DNA from: Mycolicibacterium sp. CR10
GTDB lineage: Bacteria; Actinomycetota; Actinomycetes; Mycobacteriales; Mycobacteriaceae
Reading direction: 5' to 3'
DNA: 64,000 nucleotides
Assembly (NCBI RefSeq): GCF_005222675.1
Contig: NZ_STGE01000014.1
Coordinates: 20,215 to 84,214 of the forward strand
The first letter of the stretch is position 1; each line of letters opens with the position of its first letter. Shown here piece by piece: positions 44,388 to 53,016 of this stretch. The notes beneath the pieces were generated by a model. It was not told the origin of the DNA, did not search any database, and was given only the letters and a program-made list of their open reading frames with translations. Position numbers and translations under genes: made by a program.

Positions 44388-45551
44388 GGCGTGGGGGGGG
44401 TCGTCGGGGGCTTCGTCGTCGGTGTCGGATGAGTCGTCGGTGTCGGTGGCCGGAGCTGGTGGGTTCTCGCCGGCGCGCAGGCCCACCTGTTCGCTGTAGT
44501 ACCGGATGATCACCGCCGCCGCGGCAGCCACCGGCACGGCCAGGAACGCGCCGATGACGCCAAATGTGGACGCGCCCAATGTCACTGCCAGCAAGACGAT
44601 CACCGCATGGAGTTTCATCGACTTGGACTGCAGCCACGGCTGCAGGACGTTGCCCTCCAGCTGCTGCACGGCCAGGATGATGCCCAGCACGATGAGCGCA
44701 TTCACCGGCCCGTTGGCGACCAACGCGATCAGCACGGCCAGACCGCCGGCGACGAACGCGCCGACGATCGGGACGAAGCCGCCGATGAACGTGATGATCG
44801 CGAGCGCATAGGCCAAGGGCACCCCGAGAACCACCAGGCCGATGCCGATGAGGACCGCGTCCACGAAGCTGACCAGCGCCTGAGTCCGGATGAACCCTCC
44901 GAGAGTGGACCACACGCGCTGGAGTACTTCCGCCACGTGCGGCGCCCCGGGCATCCCGACCGCGCGGCGCATCCACGGGACGAAGCCCGGGCCATCCTTG
45001 AGCAGGAAGAACGTCACGACGATGACGGTGAACAGGGTGACCAGCGCCGACGTCGCCGCCCCCACACCGGTGAACAGACCCGAGGCGATCTGCGCGCTAC
45101 TCGAGTTCAGGGTGTCGTTGATGGCCGTGACGGCCGAATTCAGTTGCTTGTCACTGACATTGAGCGGTGGACCGTCAAGCCAGTCCCGCACCTGGACGAC
45201 ACCGGCCGTCGCCTGCTCCGCCAATTCGGTGGCCTGATCGATGATGGCCGGCGCCACCGCAGCGATCACCCCTCCGATGACGCCGACGGCGACCAGAAGA
45301 ATCGACAGGGCCGCTGCGGCCGGGGGCAGACCTTTGTCCCGTAACCATCGAACCGGTGGCCACAACACCGTGGACACGATCACCGCCAGCACCACCGGCA
45401 GCACGATCACCCAGGTCTTGCCCACCACCCACGCGAGAACCCACAGCGCAGCGGCCACCGCAACAAGCTGCACCGCCACCGTCGCACTCGATCGGAGATG
45501 GGCGCCGTAGACCGAACCCCGACGGGGAACCGCCATCGTCTTATCTTCCAC
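44352..45551 (-). CDS. AI-2E family transporter
   Basis: A 399-residue membrane protein of the PF01594 family with about eight transmembrane helices. Characteristic parts are the double N-terminal helices (VQLVAVAAALWVLAWVVG, TWVIVLPVVLAVIVSTVLW), the long amphipathic segment between them and the next helices, and GGFVPIVGAFVAGGLAVLIAL. LEGNVLQPWLQSKSMKLHAV follows. The C-terminal tail is acidic (TDTDDSSDTDDEAPDD) and ends in residues encoded by palindrome copy 4. GTG 45551 or ATG 45536 can be the start. Despite the name, the cargo in mycobacteria is unknown. Confidence 0.88.
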   Translation of the reverse strand: MEDKTMAVPRRGSVYGAHLRSSATVAVQLVAVAAALWVLAWVVGKTWVIVLPVVLAVIVSTVLWPPVRWLRDKGLPPAAAALSILLVAVGVIGGVIAAVAPAIIDQATELAEQATAGVVQVRDWLDGPPLNVSDKQLNSAVTAINDTLNSSSAQIASGLFTGVGAATSALVTLFTVIVVTFFLLKDGPGFVPWMRRAVGMPGAPHVAEVLQRVWSTLGGFIRTQALVSFVDAVLIGIGLVVLGVPLAYALAIITFIGGFVPIVGAFVAGGLAVLIALVANGPVNALIVLGIILAVQQLEGNVLQPWLQSKSMKLHAVIVLLAVTLGASTFGVIGAFLAVPVAAAAAVIIRYYSEQVGLRAGENPPAPATDTDDSSDTDDEAPDDPPHAAGIAFQQEKIE

Positions 45552-45636
45552 CCGCCCTCTCTACCCATCGGGCGGTCAGTTGAACGGATTGGCCGCGATT
45601 CGGGTGTCGTTGGTCACGGTGAGCGTGATCAACTGC

Positions 45637-45697
45637 GCCGAAATGGCATTCCAGCAGGCCCTCACTCGAACAAATTCTGCTGGAATGCCATTTCGGC
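45637..45697. repeat. 61-bp dispersed palindrome, copy 5
   Basis: Arms 45637-45657 and 45677-45697 form a perfect 21-bp stem with a 19-nt loop. Core GCCGAAATGGCATTCC. It lies 5 bp past the stop of the leftward alpha/beta hydrolase gene and 85 bp upstream of the AI-2E gene start. The perfect arms suggest that this copy is recent or maintained. Confidence 0.92.
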
Positions 45698-45702
45698 GGA
45701 CA

Positions 45703-46566
45703 TCACAGGCGGCGCGACAGGAAGTCCAGGATCAGCGCCGTCACCTCGGCGCCCCTGCTCTCCAGCAGGAAATGTCCGCCCTCGAGCAGGTGGATCTCGG
45801 GGTCGACAGCATCCTCGGCGTAGGCGCGTGCGCCGTCGGGCCCGAAGAACGGGTCACCGTCACCCCACACCGCCAGCACAGGGACCTCGCTGGCCCGCAG
45901 GTAGTCGTGCAGCGCGGGATAGAGCTTCGGGTTGGTGGCGTAGTCCAGGAAGAGCTTGAGCTGGATGGCGTCGTTCCCGGGCCGCGAGAGCAGCGCGAAG
46001 TCGTGATGCCAGGTGTCGGGGCTGACCAGGCTCTCGTCGGGAACCCCCGCCAGGTACTGGAACCTGGTCGTGTCGAAGGTGAGGATCTGCCGCAGCGCCG
46101 CCTCGGTCTCGGGCGTCTGTTCACGCTGGTACTCCCATGCCGGCGCCCATCCGTCGGCGACGAAGCCGGCGTCGTAGCCGTTTCCGTTCTGGGTGATGAT
46201 CGCGGTGATGGCCTGCGGATCGCGCAATGCCAGGCGCCAGCCAACCGGGGCGCCGTAGTCCTGGACGTAGATCGCATACCTCGACACCCCGAGTTGGCCC
46301 AGTAGCTGGGCGGTGAGGTCTGCCAGGGCGTCGAAGGTGTAGTCGAACTCGTCGACCGAGGGGGCGTCGGAGTATCCGAAGCCGAGGTAGTCCGGTGCGA
46401 TCACCCGGTAGGTGGTGCCCAGTTCGGGGATCAGGTTGCGGAACATGAACGAGCTCGTCGGGAACCCGTGCAGCAGCACGATGACCGGGGCGTCCGCCGG
46501 GCCCGCCTCGCGGTAGAAGATCTGCCGCCCGGCCACGGTCGCGTGGCGATGGTGCACCTCAGTCAT
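45703..46566 (-). CDS. Alpha/beta hydrolase, epoxide hydrolase/haloalkane dehalogenase type
   Basis: A 287-residue alpha/beta hydrolase. The oxyanion motif HGFP is at residues 33-36. The nucleophile elbow is VQDYGAP with Asp103, as in epoxide hydrolases and haloalkane dehalogenases rather than a serine esterase. The catalytic histidine is in LEGGHFLLES near the C-terminus, and an acidic residue is in VWGDGDPFFGP. No Trp next to the nucleophile is seen, which argues against a classical dehalogenase, so epoxide hydrolase activity is more likely. It is divergent from the CGNR gene and their 5' ends are almost mirror images. Confidence 0.87.
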   Translation of the reverse strand: MTEVHHRHATVAGRQIFYREAGPADAPVIVLLHGFPTSSFMFRNLIPELGTTYRVIAPDYLGFGYSDAPSVDEFDYTFDALADLTAQLLGQLGVSRYAIYVQDYGAPVGWRLALRDPQAITAIITQNGNGYDAGFVADGWAPAWEYQREQTPETEAALRQILTFDTTRFQYLAGVPDESLVSPDTWHHDFALLSRPGNDAIQLKLFLDYATNPKLYPALHDYLRASEVPVLAVWGDGDPFFGPDGARAYAEDAVDPEIHLLEGGHFLLESRGAEVTALILDFLSRRL

Positions 46567-46654
46567 GACTAACTCCTAAAAATAGTTTTCACGGTTAGTT
46601 CGATTGAACCCGGGTGCGTGTAACCTGTCAATAGACTTTTGGAGGTTAGTCATG
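46564..46654. promoter_or_regulatory. Mirror-image divergent control region (hydrolase/CGNR gene)
   Basis: The two gene starts are inverted copies: 46564-46581 (CATGACTAACTCCTAAAA) and 46637-46654 (TTTTGGAGGTTAGTCATG) match at 16 of 18 positions. Each contains the start codon, a GTTAGT element and the Shine-Dalgarno. A third GGTTAGT occurs at 46593-46599. The repeated GTTAGT is a likely binding element for a regulator, possibly the CGNR protein, acting on both genes. Confidence 0.6.
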
Positions 46655-47170
46655 GATCTGTATGCGACGACGCCGTCCGATGAGGCGTTCCTGCTCGACC
46701 TGCTCAACACCACGCCCGTCCTGGACGGTGTCCCCACCGACGCCCTGGCCGACCTCCCTTCTGCCACGCCGTGGCTGACGGACCATGCCGTCCCTGCCAC
46801 CACGGCGGAATGGACCGCGCTCGTGGGCGCCCGCTCGGTGTTGCAGGCCATCGTTCGGGGCGAGCAATCACCGTCGGGACTGCAGCCCGTGCTCGACGGA
46901 GTGCGGCTCCGTCCCGCCGCGGGTGGCGACGGACTCGACTGGGAGCTCACGGCCGACGGCGCGCTGGGCGCCGCAAGGGCCGTGATCGCATGGGACGGGC
47001 TGCGCCTCACCAGCCCCGGCCGACTGCGGCCCTGCGCCAACACCGAGTGCCACCTGTTCCTGATCGACCGCAGCAAGCCCAACTCCGCACGGTGGTGCTC
47101 AATGGCCATGTGCGGCAACCGAATGAAGGCCCGCCGCCACTACCGCCGGGTGCGCTCCGGCGAGGACTAG
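46652..47170 (+). CDS. CGNR zinc-finger (ABATE-domain) regulator
   Basis: A 172-residue protein. The N-terminal ABATE domain (about residues 8-115) is thought to sense a small ligand or stress. The C-terminal treble-clef zinc finger has its four cysteines in LRPCANTECHLFLIDRSK and ARWCSMAMCGNRMKARRHYRR, with the name-giving CGNR. Such proteins are probable DNA-binding stress regulators. The ATG at 46652 follows GGAGG (46641-46645). The gene is divergent from the hydrolase and its last bases overlap the end of the convergent glycosyltransferase. A decayed relative lies at 44156. Confidence 0.9.
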   Translation: MDLYATTPSDEAFLLDLLNTTPVLDGVPTDALADLPSATPWLTDHAVPATTAEWTALVGARSVLQAIVRGEQSPSGLQPVLDGVRLRPAAGGDGLDWELTADGALGAARAVIAWDGLRLTSPGRLRPCANTECHLFLIDRSKPNSARWCSMAMCGNRMKARRHYRRVRSGED

Positions 47171-48390
47171 CGCAGACGCTGTTCGACGAGCGTGGCGCCG
47201 CGAGCCACCCCGCCCGTCGCGGCGAACCCCTCGGCCACCGCGGCGGCCCCGGCCGACATCGTCATCGCCGTCTGAATGGCCCGCCGCAACCGGGGCGCGC
47301 TGAGCCGGCGCCCCGGCAGACGGGTGCCGCAGCGCGCGACCTCCACCCGGCGGGCGACCTCGAACTGGTCACGGCCGAAAGGCACGACACAGACCGGGAT
47401 TCCGCGACTCAGCGCCTTCTGGGTGACCCCCATCCCACCGTGGGTGACCACGCAGACCGCGCGATCGAGCACCAACGAGTGCGGAACGAAGCGCGCCAGC
47501 GTGACGCCCGGCCGCGGGGACTCGGGGACGCTACCGCAGGCCGGACTGGTGGCCACGACGTGCACCGGAACCCCATCGAGTGCCTCGATCGCGGCGTTCA
47601 CCAGGGCGTCGTCGGCCTGTCGCACCGACGATGTCGTCACCAGCACGATGGGGACGTCGATGTCGTCGAGCCACGACGGACAGCCGCGTGGCGGGGGGTC
47701 GAAATCGGCAGGACCGATCAGCTCGACCGCGGAACCCCAGTCCGTGTGCGGGTATTCGAACGGCTTGCCGGTGGCGACCAGCACGGCGGGTGCCCGGCGA
47801 AACAACTCGTCGGCCGTGCGCACCGCGGGCAGTCCCAGAGAAGCGCGCACCGGTGCCATTCCGGCGCGCAGCGGGCGGTCGAACAGGATCTTGGTGACGC
47901 CGCCTATCCCCAGGTCACGCACCCAGCCCAGCGGGCCGCGCCGCGGTGTCACCCCGGCGCCGAACGGCGGTGACCCGGGCGACCGCAGATACGGGATGAA
48001 CGGCGAGAGCACCACCCAGGGGCGCGACTGCGTCTCGGCGACCGACATCGCGCCCCAGCAGTTGGCGTCGACGATGACGATGTCGGGATCGACGTCGCGC
48101 AACGCCCGGTTGACGTCAGCCACTTCCAGCGCGGCTCGAGCGGTGAGCACCCGGACGGTGCTGCCCACCGATCGCAGCACGCTGGAGGTGGTCCAGTCGT
48201 CGCTTTGCAACTCCTCGATGCGAGGATCGACAGCCTGTGCCCCGAACCCCCGTTCCCGGCACAGGTCGATGCCCGAGGCCAGCGTGCGGATGTGGATGTC
48301 GTGGCCGCGGGCGGCCAGTTCGTCCAGCAGCGCACAAAACGGGAACAGGTGCCCGATCGCCGGAGAGGTGTAGGCCAGAACTACGGCCAC
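47167..48390 (-). CDS. GT1-family glycosyltransferase, probable carotenoid glycosyltransferase
   Basis: A 407-residue GT-B enzyme. The N-terminal motif AYTSPAIGHLFPF has the catalytic-site histidine, and the C-terminal sugar-nucleotide motif is VTHGGMGVTQKALSRGIPVCVVPFGRDQFE, here close to the canonical form. It stands next to idi and the crt operon and divergent from idi (62 bp apart). This makes a CrtX-like role, adding a sugar to a hydroxylated carotenoid, plausible. However, no carotenoid hydroxylase is seen in the window. Similarity to macrolide-type transferases is equally strong, so the acceptor remains open. Confidence 0.83.
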   Translation of the reverse strand: MAVVLAYTSPAIGHLFPFCALLDELAARGHDIHIRTLASGIDLCRERGFGAQAVDPRIEELQSDDWTTSSVLRSVGSTVRVLTARAALEVADVNRALRDVDPDIVIVDANCWGAMSVAETQSRPWVVLSPFIPYLRSPGSPPFGAGVTPRRGPLGWVRDLGIGGVTKILFDRPLRAGMAPVRASLGLPAVRTADELFRRAPAVLVATGKPFEYPHTDWGSAVELIGPADFDPPPRGCPSWLDDIDVPIVLVTTSSVRQADDALVNAAIEALDGVPVHVVATSPACGSVPESPRPGVTLARFVPHSLVLDRAVCVVTHGGMGVTQKALSRGIPVCVVPFGRDQFEVARRVEVARCGTRLPGRRLSAPRLRRAIQTAMTMSAGAAAVAEGFAATGGVARGATLVEQRLR

Positions 48391-48452
48391 CGCGCACCTC
48401 CCCGCCTCACGACCGGACCGATCCGAGCCCGCGGCGGCGACGAATCCCCCTC

Positions 48453-48995
48453 ATGAATGTCGCCAGTCCTGAGCAGGTGGTGCTTCTCGACGACGCCGGC
48501 CGAACCATCGGTTCGGCTCTCAAGTCCGACGTCCACCACGCCGCCACGCCCCTGCATCTCGCGTTCTCCTGCTATCTCTTCGACGACCGGGACAGGGTGC
48601 TGCTGACCCGGCGCGCTCTGCACAAAAAGACATTCCCAGGTATCTGGACCAACTCGTGCTGCGGGCATCCCGCACCCGATGAGTCGCCGAGCGAGGCGGT
48701 GAAGCGCCGGGTTCGCGAGGAACTCGGTGTCGAAATCGCCGAATTGCGCTGCGTGCTGCCCGATTTCCGCTACCATGCGGTCGCCGCGGACGGTGTGGTG
48801 GAAAACGAGGTGTGCCCAGTCTACTGCGGGCGCGCCGTCGGCCCGGTGAGGGCTGACGCCGACGAGGTCATGGACTACGCCTGGGTGCCGTGGGCCCACC
48901 TGCACACTGCCGTGCGCCTCCCATGGGCGATCAGCCCCTGGGCGGCTGAACAAGTTCCGTTGCTCGAGGCTGCGGGGATCGGACAACGCGGCTAG
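48453..48995 (+). CDS. idi: Isopentenyl-diphosphate delta-isomerase, type I
   Basis: A 180-residue Nudix-fold isomerase that converts IPP to DMAPP. The active-site cysteine is in WTNSCCGHP; the metal/acid residues are in EAVKRRVREELGVE and ENEVCPVY. HHAATPLHLAF supplies metal-binding histidines. The ATG at 48453 fits the normal family N-terminus. It supplies DMAPP for GGPP synthesis by CrtE. Its last 65 bp overlap the 3' end of the convergent crtU gene. Confidence 0.95.
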   Translation: MNVASPEQVVLLDDAGRTIGSALKSDVHHAATPLHLAFSCYLFDDRDRVLLTRRALHKKTFPGIWTNSCCGHPAPDESPSEAVKRRVREELGVEIAELRCVLPDFRYHAVAADGVVENEVCPVYCGRAVGPVRADADEVMDYAWVPWAHLHTAVRLPWAISPWAAEQVPLLEAAGIGQRG

Positions 48996-50577
48996 CACCT
49001 CGGGGCGTCGCCAGCCGACGCAACAGCGCCGACCGACCGTAATTGGGCACTGTCTGCAGCGCATGCCCTTTCAGCCCGAACAGGCCGAGTAGTTCGTTGG
49101 CCGCCGTCCAGCCGGTGGTCGCCGCGCGTTCCATCAACGCGACCGGTAAGTCGATGCGAATACCGTCGCCCGCCAGTACCACCCGCGGGTCCGGGGTCCG
49201 CACGGTGGGCCGGTCGGCGAAATCACCCGGGGCGAAGCGGGGGCAGTCGTCGCGGCGCAGCAATCGCTGATCGACGATCCTGGCACCCACCGTCTCCGGA
49301 TACAGCTCGTGCATCCGGGCGACCAGCCCGGTGAACACGTCCTCGTCGCTGTCACGCACCGAGTACGCGTGCAGCTCGATCACCGAACCGCCAGTGCGGG
49401 CGCTCCATTCGGCTGCCTGCTGTTCGTAGCGCTCGAGCACGCTGATGTTGTCCAGCGGCTCCCGTCCACCGGTCCCGACGAACGCGTCGCGATCGGCACG
49501 CACCGGACGGTCCAGCCACAACCGCAGCACCACGAACGGCGACGCGGTGCCCATGGCCGCGACCCTGGCGCGCCAGTCGCCTTCACCCAGACCCGGCGAC
49601 GCGGCCACCAGGCGGCGTAGCCCGTCGACATGGGTGGCCAGCACCGCGGCATCGGCCGTGAACACCGGGCCCGCGGCGGTCCCTACCGAGACTCCGTCGG
49701 CGCCGACCTCGACGGCCTGCACCTCGACGCCGGTGTGGAACCGCACGCCTAGACCCTCCAGGTAGGTCCGCAGCGGATTCCACAGCGCCACATCGAAGTT
49801 CGCGTTCGCGACGTCGAAGATCAGACCTTCGCTGGAGCCCAGGAAGTAGATGTGGAACATCGTGACGAGCTCCCCCGCCGACAGCGCCTCCGGCCGCGCG
49901 AAGAAGCTGCGGGCGAACACCTCGAAGGCCAGATGGCGCGCAGCATCGGGAAAGTTGATGTCGCGCAAAAACGTTGCGGCATCGCGTTCGTCGAGCAGGT
50001 CGTAGGTCTGCGGCACCGACACCGTGGCCAGCGGTGCCGCGGCCTTCGCGTCCAGGCGGATCAGATCGCGGAACCGAAAGGTCGGGCTGCGCAGCGCGAA
50101 CGCCAACGCGTTCAACGGCGGGGTGGCCGTTAAACCCCGGAAGGTATCGTGGCGCCCGGCCGCGTCGATCAACGGATAGTCCTGCACCGCCGTCAGGGCC
50201 GACAGGGTCGGGTCAGCGCGCCGGAGCAGGGCCCGCAGGTTGTAGTACTGCCGGAAGAACGCGTGAAAGCCGCGATTCATCGCGGCAGGCGAGCCGTCGG
50301 CCAGGGTGTCCGGCCAGCCACCGACCCGGCCGCCCAGATGGTCGCACTGTTCGACGACGTCGACGGCCACGCCGCGCTCGGCCAGTCCCGCCGCGGCGGC
50401 CAGACCAGCGATGCCGGCGCCCACGACGACGACGCGCGGCGGCTGTTCACCCGGGGCGACACCGCTGCGTCCGGGACGGCCGGGCAGCGTCTGTCTGCGG
50501 CGGTCGGAACCGTCGGCGCTCATCGTCCGCGCGCGAAACACATTGGCGGCCTGAGGTACACCGTCACCCATTGACAT
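48931..50577 (-). CDS. crtU: Carotenoid FAD oxidoreductase, CrtU-like (carotene desaturase/methyltransferase)
   Basis: A 548-residue FAD enzyme. The dinucleotide fold is VVVVGAGIAGLAAAAGLAERG (about residues 48-68). The block GFHAFFRQYYNLRALLRRADP is the hallmark of CrtU, the isorenieratene (leprotene) synthase/beta-carotene desaturase that turns beta-ionone rings into aromatic rings. The C-terminal FAD site is PRVVLAGDGIRIDLPVALMERAATTG. It is the last gene of mmpL-crtE-crtI-crtB-crtU, overlapping crtB by 14 bp. The substrate of such an enzyme is beta-carotene, but no lycopene cyclase is encoded here. The first 45 residues are unconserved, so an internal ATG may be the true start. Confidence 0.85.
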   Translation of the reverse strand: MSMGDGVPQAANVFRARTMSADGSDRRRQTLPGRPGRSGVAPGEQPPRVVVVGAGIAGLAAAAGLAERGVAVDVVEQCDHLGGRVGGWPDTLADGSPAAMNRGFHAFFRQYYNLRALLRRADPTLSALTAVQDYPLIDAAGRHDTFRGLTATPPLNALAFALRSPTFRFRDLIRLDAKAAAPLATVSVPQTYDLLDERDAATFLRDINFPDAARHLAFEVFARSFFARPEALSAGELVTMFHIYFLGSSEGLIFDVANANFDVALWNPLRTYLEGLGVRFHTGVEVQAVEVGADGVSVGTAAGPVFTADAAVLATHVDGLRRLVAASPGLGEGDWRARVAAMGTASPFVVLRLWLDRPVRADRDAFVGTGGREPLDNISVLERYEQQAAEWSARTGGSVIELHAYSVRDSDEDVFTGLVARMHELYPETVGARIVDQRLLRRDDCPRFAPGDFADRPTVRTPDPRVVLAGDGIRIDLPVALMERAATTGWTAANELLGLFGLKGHALQTVPNYGRSALLRRLATPRGASRVVRSPQPRATELVQPPRG

Positions 50578-51511
50578 GTCGCAGCCGGTAACCCCACGCC
50601 TTCGCGAGACCCGTGGCGGCCACCGCCAGCCGTCGGGGCTTGCCCACCGTCGCGCGGCGCCCGAAGATCTCGAAGTCGAGGGTCTCGATGCGCGCCAGAA
50701 TCTCCGAGTACAGCGTCAGCGCCGCCGCCACACACGGCCGCGAGATCGGCGCCAGTACCTCGATACCGGGCCGGGCCTGGTCGTAGATCGACCGGGCGAT
50801 CGCGTGCTGCTCGGCCAGCGCCCGGCGCACCCGGTCGTCGGTGCGCCGGTGTGTCTGGCACCAGGTGAGCAGGTCACGGTCGACGCCGTGGGCGGCGAGC
50901 TCGTCGGCCGGCAGGTACACCCGACCGCGGCTCAGATCCTCGTCGACGTCGCGAATGAAATTCGTCAGCTGGAACGCCTTACCGAGCGCAGCCGCGTACG
51001 GCGCCGCCTCCTCGCGGGGGCCGACGGTGCCCAGGACGGGCAGCAGCTGCAACCCGATCACCTCGGCCGAGCCGTACATGTAACGGTCCAGGGACGGCCG
51101 GTCTGGATAGTCGGTGACCGTGAGGTCCATCCGCATCGAGTTCAGGAAGTCGTCGAACAGGTCCCACGCGATGTCGTACGTGCGCGCGGTGTGCACCACT
51201 GCGGCCAGTGACGGATCATCGTCACACGGTTGGTTCCCGACGAGGCTGTTGAACAGCCGGGTCGACAACCGCTGCAGCTGTCGGCCGCGCTGCTCGACGC
51301 CGCGGTCGTCGTCGAAGTCGTCGAGGATGTCGTCGGCGCCGCGCGCGAAACCGTAGAGCGCGTGCACCGCCGGGCGCTGGCACGGAGCCAGCAGCCGGGT
51401 CGCCAGGAAGAACGTCTTGCCGTGTTGGGCGTTGACGGTCCGGCAGTGCCGGTACGCGTCACGAAGCAACGGCTCGCGGACCCCGGCAGCGTCGAGCTCT
51501 GAGCTGATCAT
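50564..51511 (-). CDS. crtB: Phytoene synthase
   Basis: A 315-residue squalene/phytoene synthase family enzyme that joins two GGPP molecules to phytoene. The first Asp-rich motif is GADDILDDFDDD and the second is RDVDEDLSRGRVYLP, both needed for magnesium-diphosphate binding. YGSAEVIGLQLLPVLG lies between them. The ATG at 51511 overlaps the crtI stop by 4 bp, and the 3' end overlaps crtU. M. tuberculosis keeps a relative, PhyA (Rv3397c). Confidence 0.95.
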   Translation of the reverse strand: MISSELDAAGVREPLLRDAYRHCRTVNAQHGKTFFLATRLLAPCQRPAVHALYGFARGADDILDDFDDDRGVEQRGRQLQRLSTRLFNSLVGNQPCDDDPSLAAVVHTARTYDIAWDLFDDFLNSMRMDLTVTDYPDRPSLDRYMYGSAEVIGLQLLPVLGTVGPREEAAPYAAALGKAFQLTNFIRDVDEDLSRGRVYLPADELAAHGVDRDLLTWCQTHRRTDDRVRRALAEQHAIARSIYDQARPGIEVLAPISRPCVAAALTLYSEILARIETLDFEIFGRRATVGKPRRLAVAATGLAKAWGYRLRHVNG

Positions 51512-53016
51512 GGCTGCTTTACCTCCGAATCCGTACGGCGAGTGGCGATTCCGGTGACCCGGTCGGCAGCCAGCCGGCCGGAGATGATCGCGGTCGGAAC
51601 TCCCACCCCGGGCACGGTCGAGGATCCCGCCAGCACCACATTGTCGACACCGCGCACGGTGTTGGCCGGCCGGAACGGTCCGGTCTGGGCGAAGGTGTGG
51701 GCGAGCGCGAACGGAGTGCCGGCCGCCATTCCCTGACGGGCCCAGTCGGCGGGGGTCACCACGTGCAGCACCTCGGCGTCCTCGGCGACGCCGGGCATTC
51801 GGGTGCGCACCTTGGCCAGCATCTGCTCGACGTAACCCGGTGCAGCGTCGTCCCAGTTCACGGTGCCGACCTCGGTATTGGGTGCCGGCGCCAGCACATA
51901 GAGCAGATCACGGCCGGCCGGCGCGAGAGACGGATCGCCTGCGGTGGGACGGGTCACCAACAGCGACGGATCGCCCATCACCTGGCCGTTGTCGATGATG
52001 TCGCGGAACGTCTGCGACCAGGCGTCACCGAACAGGATCGTGTGGTGGCCGGCGCTCTCCCCCACGGCCGCACAACCGATGTGGGCGACGACCGCCGACG
52101 GCGCGGCCCGCAGGTTCATCGGCCGACGCGGCGTGCGGCCCAGCATCCGGTAGGTGTCGGGCAGCTCGGTGGTCAGCACCACGGCGTCGGCGGGTACCCG
52201 GCCTCCGTCGGTGGTCCGTACCCCGGTGACCCGGGAGCCGCTAAACTCCAGATCGGAAACTGTTGCCCCGTAGACGAATTCGACACCAGCGCCGGCCGCG
52301 GCGGCGGCCATTGCATCCGGCAGCGCCCTCATCCCGCCACGCGGGAAGTACACGCCGGCGACCGTGTCCATGTAGGCGATCACCGCGTAGACCGCGAGCG
52401 CGCTCTGTGGCGGCACCCCGGCGTAGAGCGCCTGGAACGTGAACACCCGCAACAGTCGCTCGTCGTTGAGGAACCGCCGCACCATCGGTTCCCAACGGCG
52501 GAACCCGCCGAGGGCGACCAGCCTGGCCAACTGCGGTGTCAGCAGCGACAACGGCGAGTCGAAGTTGGCGCCGATGAAGCCGTCGAACTCGGTGCGGTAC
52601 AGCTTGGTCAACCAGTCGCGAAGCCGCAGGTAGCCGTCGGCTTCCTGACCCCCGGCGAACCGCTCGATCTCGGCCGCCATGGCAGCGGCCTCGGTGTGCA
52701 CGGCCAGCGCACTGCCGTCGGCGAACTCGGCCCGGTAGGCCGGATGCACGGGATCGAGCACCAGGTGGTCGGCCATCGACTCCCCCACCGCGGCGAACGC
52801 GTCCTCGATGATGTCGGGCATCGTCAACACGGTGGGCCCGGTGTCCAGCCGGTACCCAGCGAGGTCGGCGCGCCCGACCCGACCCCCGGGATGCTCACCG
52901 CGTTCCAGCACGGTGACCGCCCGCCCTCGGCCGGCCAGTTGCAGCGCCGCGGACAGGCCGGACAACCCGGCACCGACGACGACGACCCGATCGGTTCGAC
53001 CGCTCACGGTGCGCAT
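51508..53016 (-). CDS. crtI: Phytoene desaturase
   Basis: A 502-residue CrtI-type desaturase producing lycopene from phytoene. The FAD motif is VVVVGAGLSGLSAALQLAGRG at the N-terminus, followed by EHPGGRVGRADLAGYRLDTGPTVLTMP, typical of CrtI. The C-terminal signature NVVLAGSSTVPGVGVPTAIISGRLAADRV is complete. The ATG at 53016 is chosen; the open frame upstream overlaps crtE. Start and crtE stop overlap (TGATG), and the stop overlaps crtB. Confidence 0.95.
   Translation of the reverse strand: MRTVSGRTDRVVVVGAGLSGLSAALQLAGRGRAVTVLERGEHPGGRVGRADLAGYRLDTGPTVLTMPDIIEDAFAAVGESMADHLVLDPVHPAYRAEFADGSALAVHTEAAAMAAEIERFAGGQEADGYLRLRDWLTKLYRTEFDGFIGANFDSPLSLLTPQLARLVALGGFRRWEPMVRRFLNDERLLRVFTFQALYAGVPPQSALAVYAVIAYMDTVAGVYFPRGGMRALPDAMAAAAAGAGVEFVYGATVSDLEFSGSRVTGVRTTDGGRVPADAVVLTTELPDTYRMLGRTPRRPMNLRAAPSAVVAHIGCAAVGESAGHHTILFGDAWSQTFRDIIDNGQVMGDPSLLVTRPTAGDPSLAPAGRDLLYVLAPAPNTEVGTVNWDDAAPGYVEQMLAKVRTRMPGVAEDAEVLHVVTPADWARQGMAAGTPFALAHTFAQTGPFRPANTVRGVDNVVLAGSSTVPGVGVPTAIISGRLAADRVTGIATRRTDSEVKQP

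Noticed and set aside
44156..44509. 117-codon plus-strand frame as a real gene
   Set aside because: It joins the CGNR remnant with the palindrome and the antisense of the AI-2E gene end. The conserved zinc-binding part is missing.
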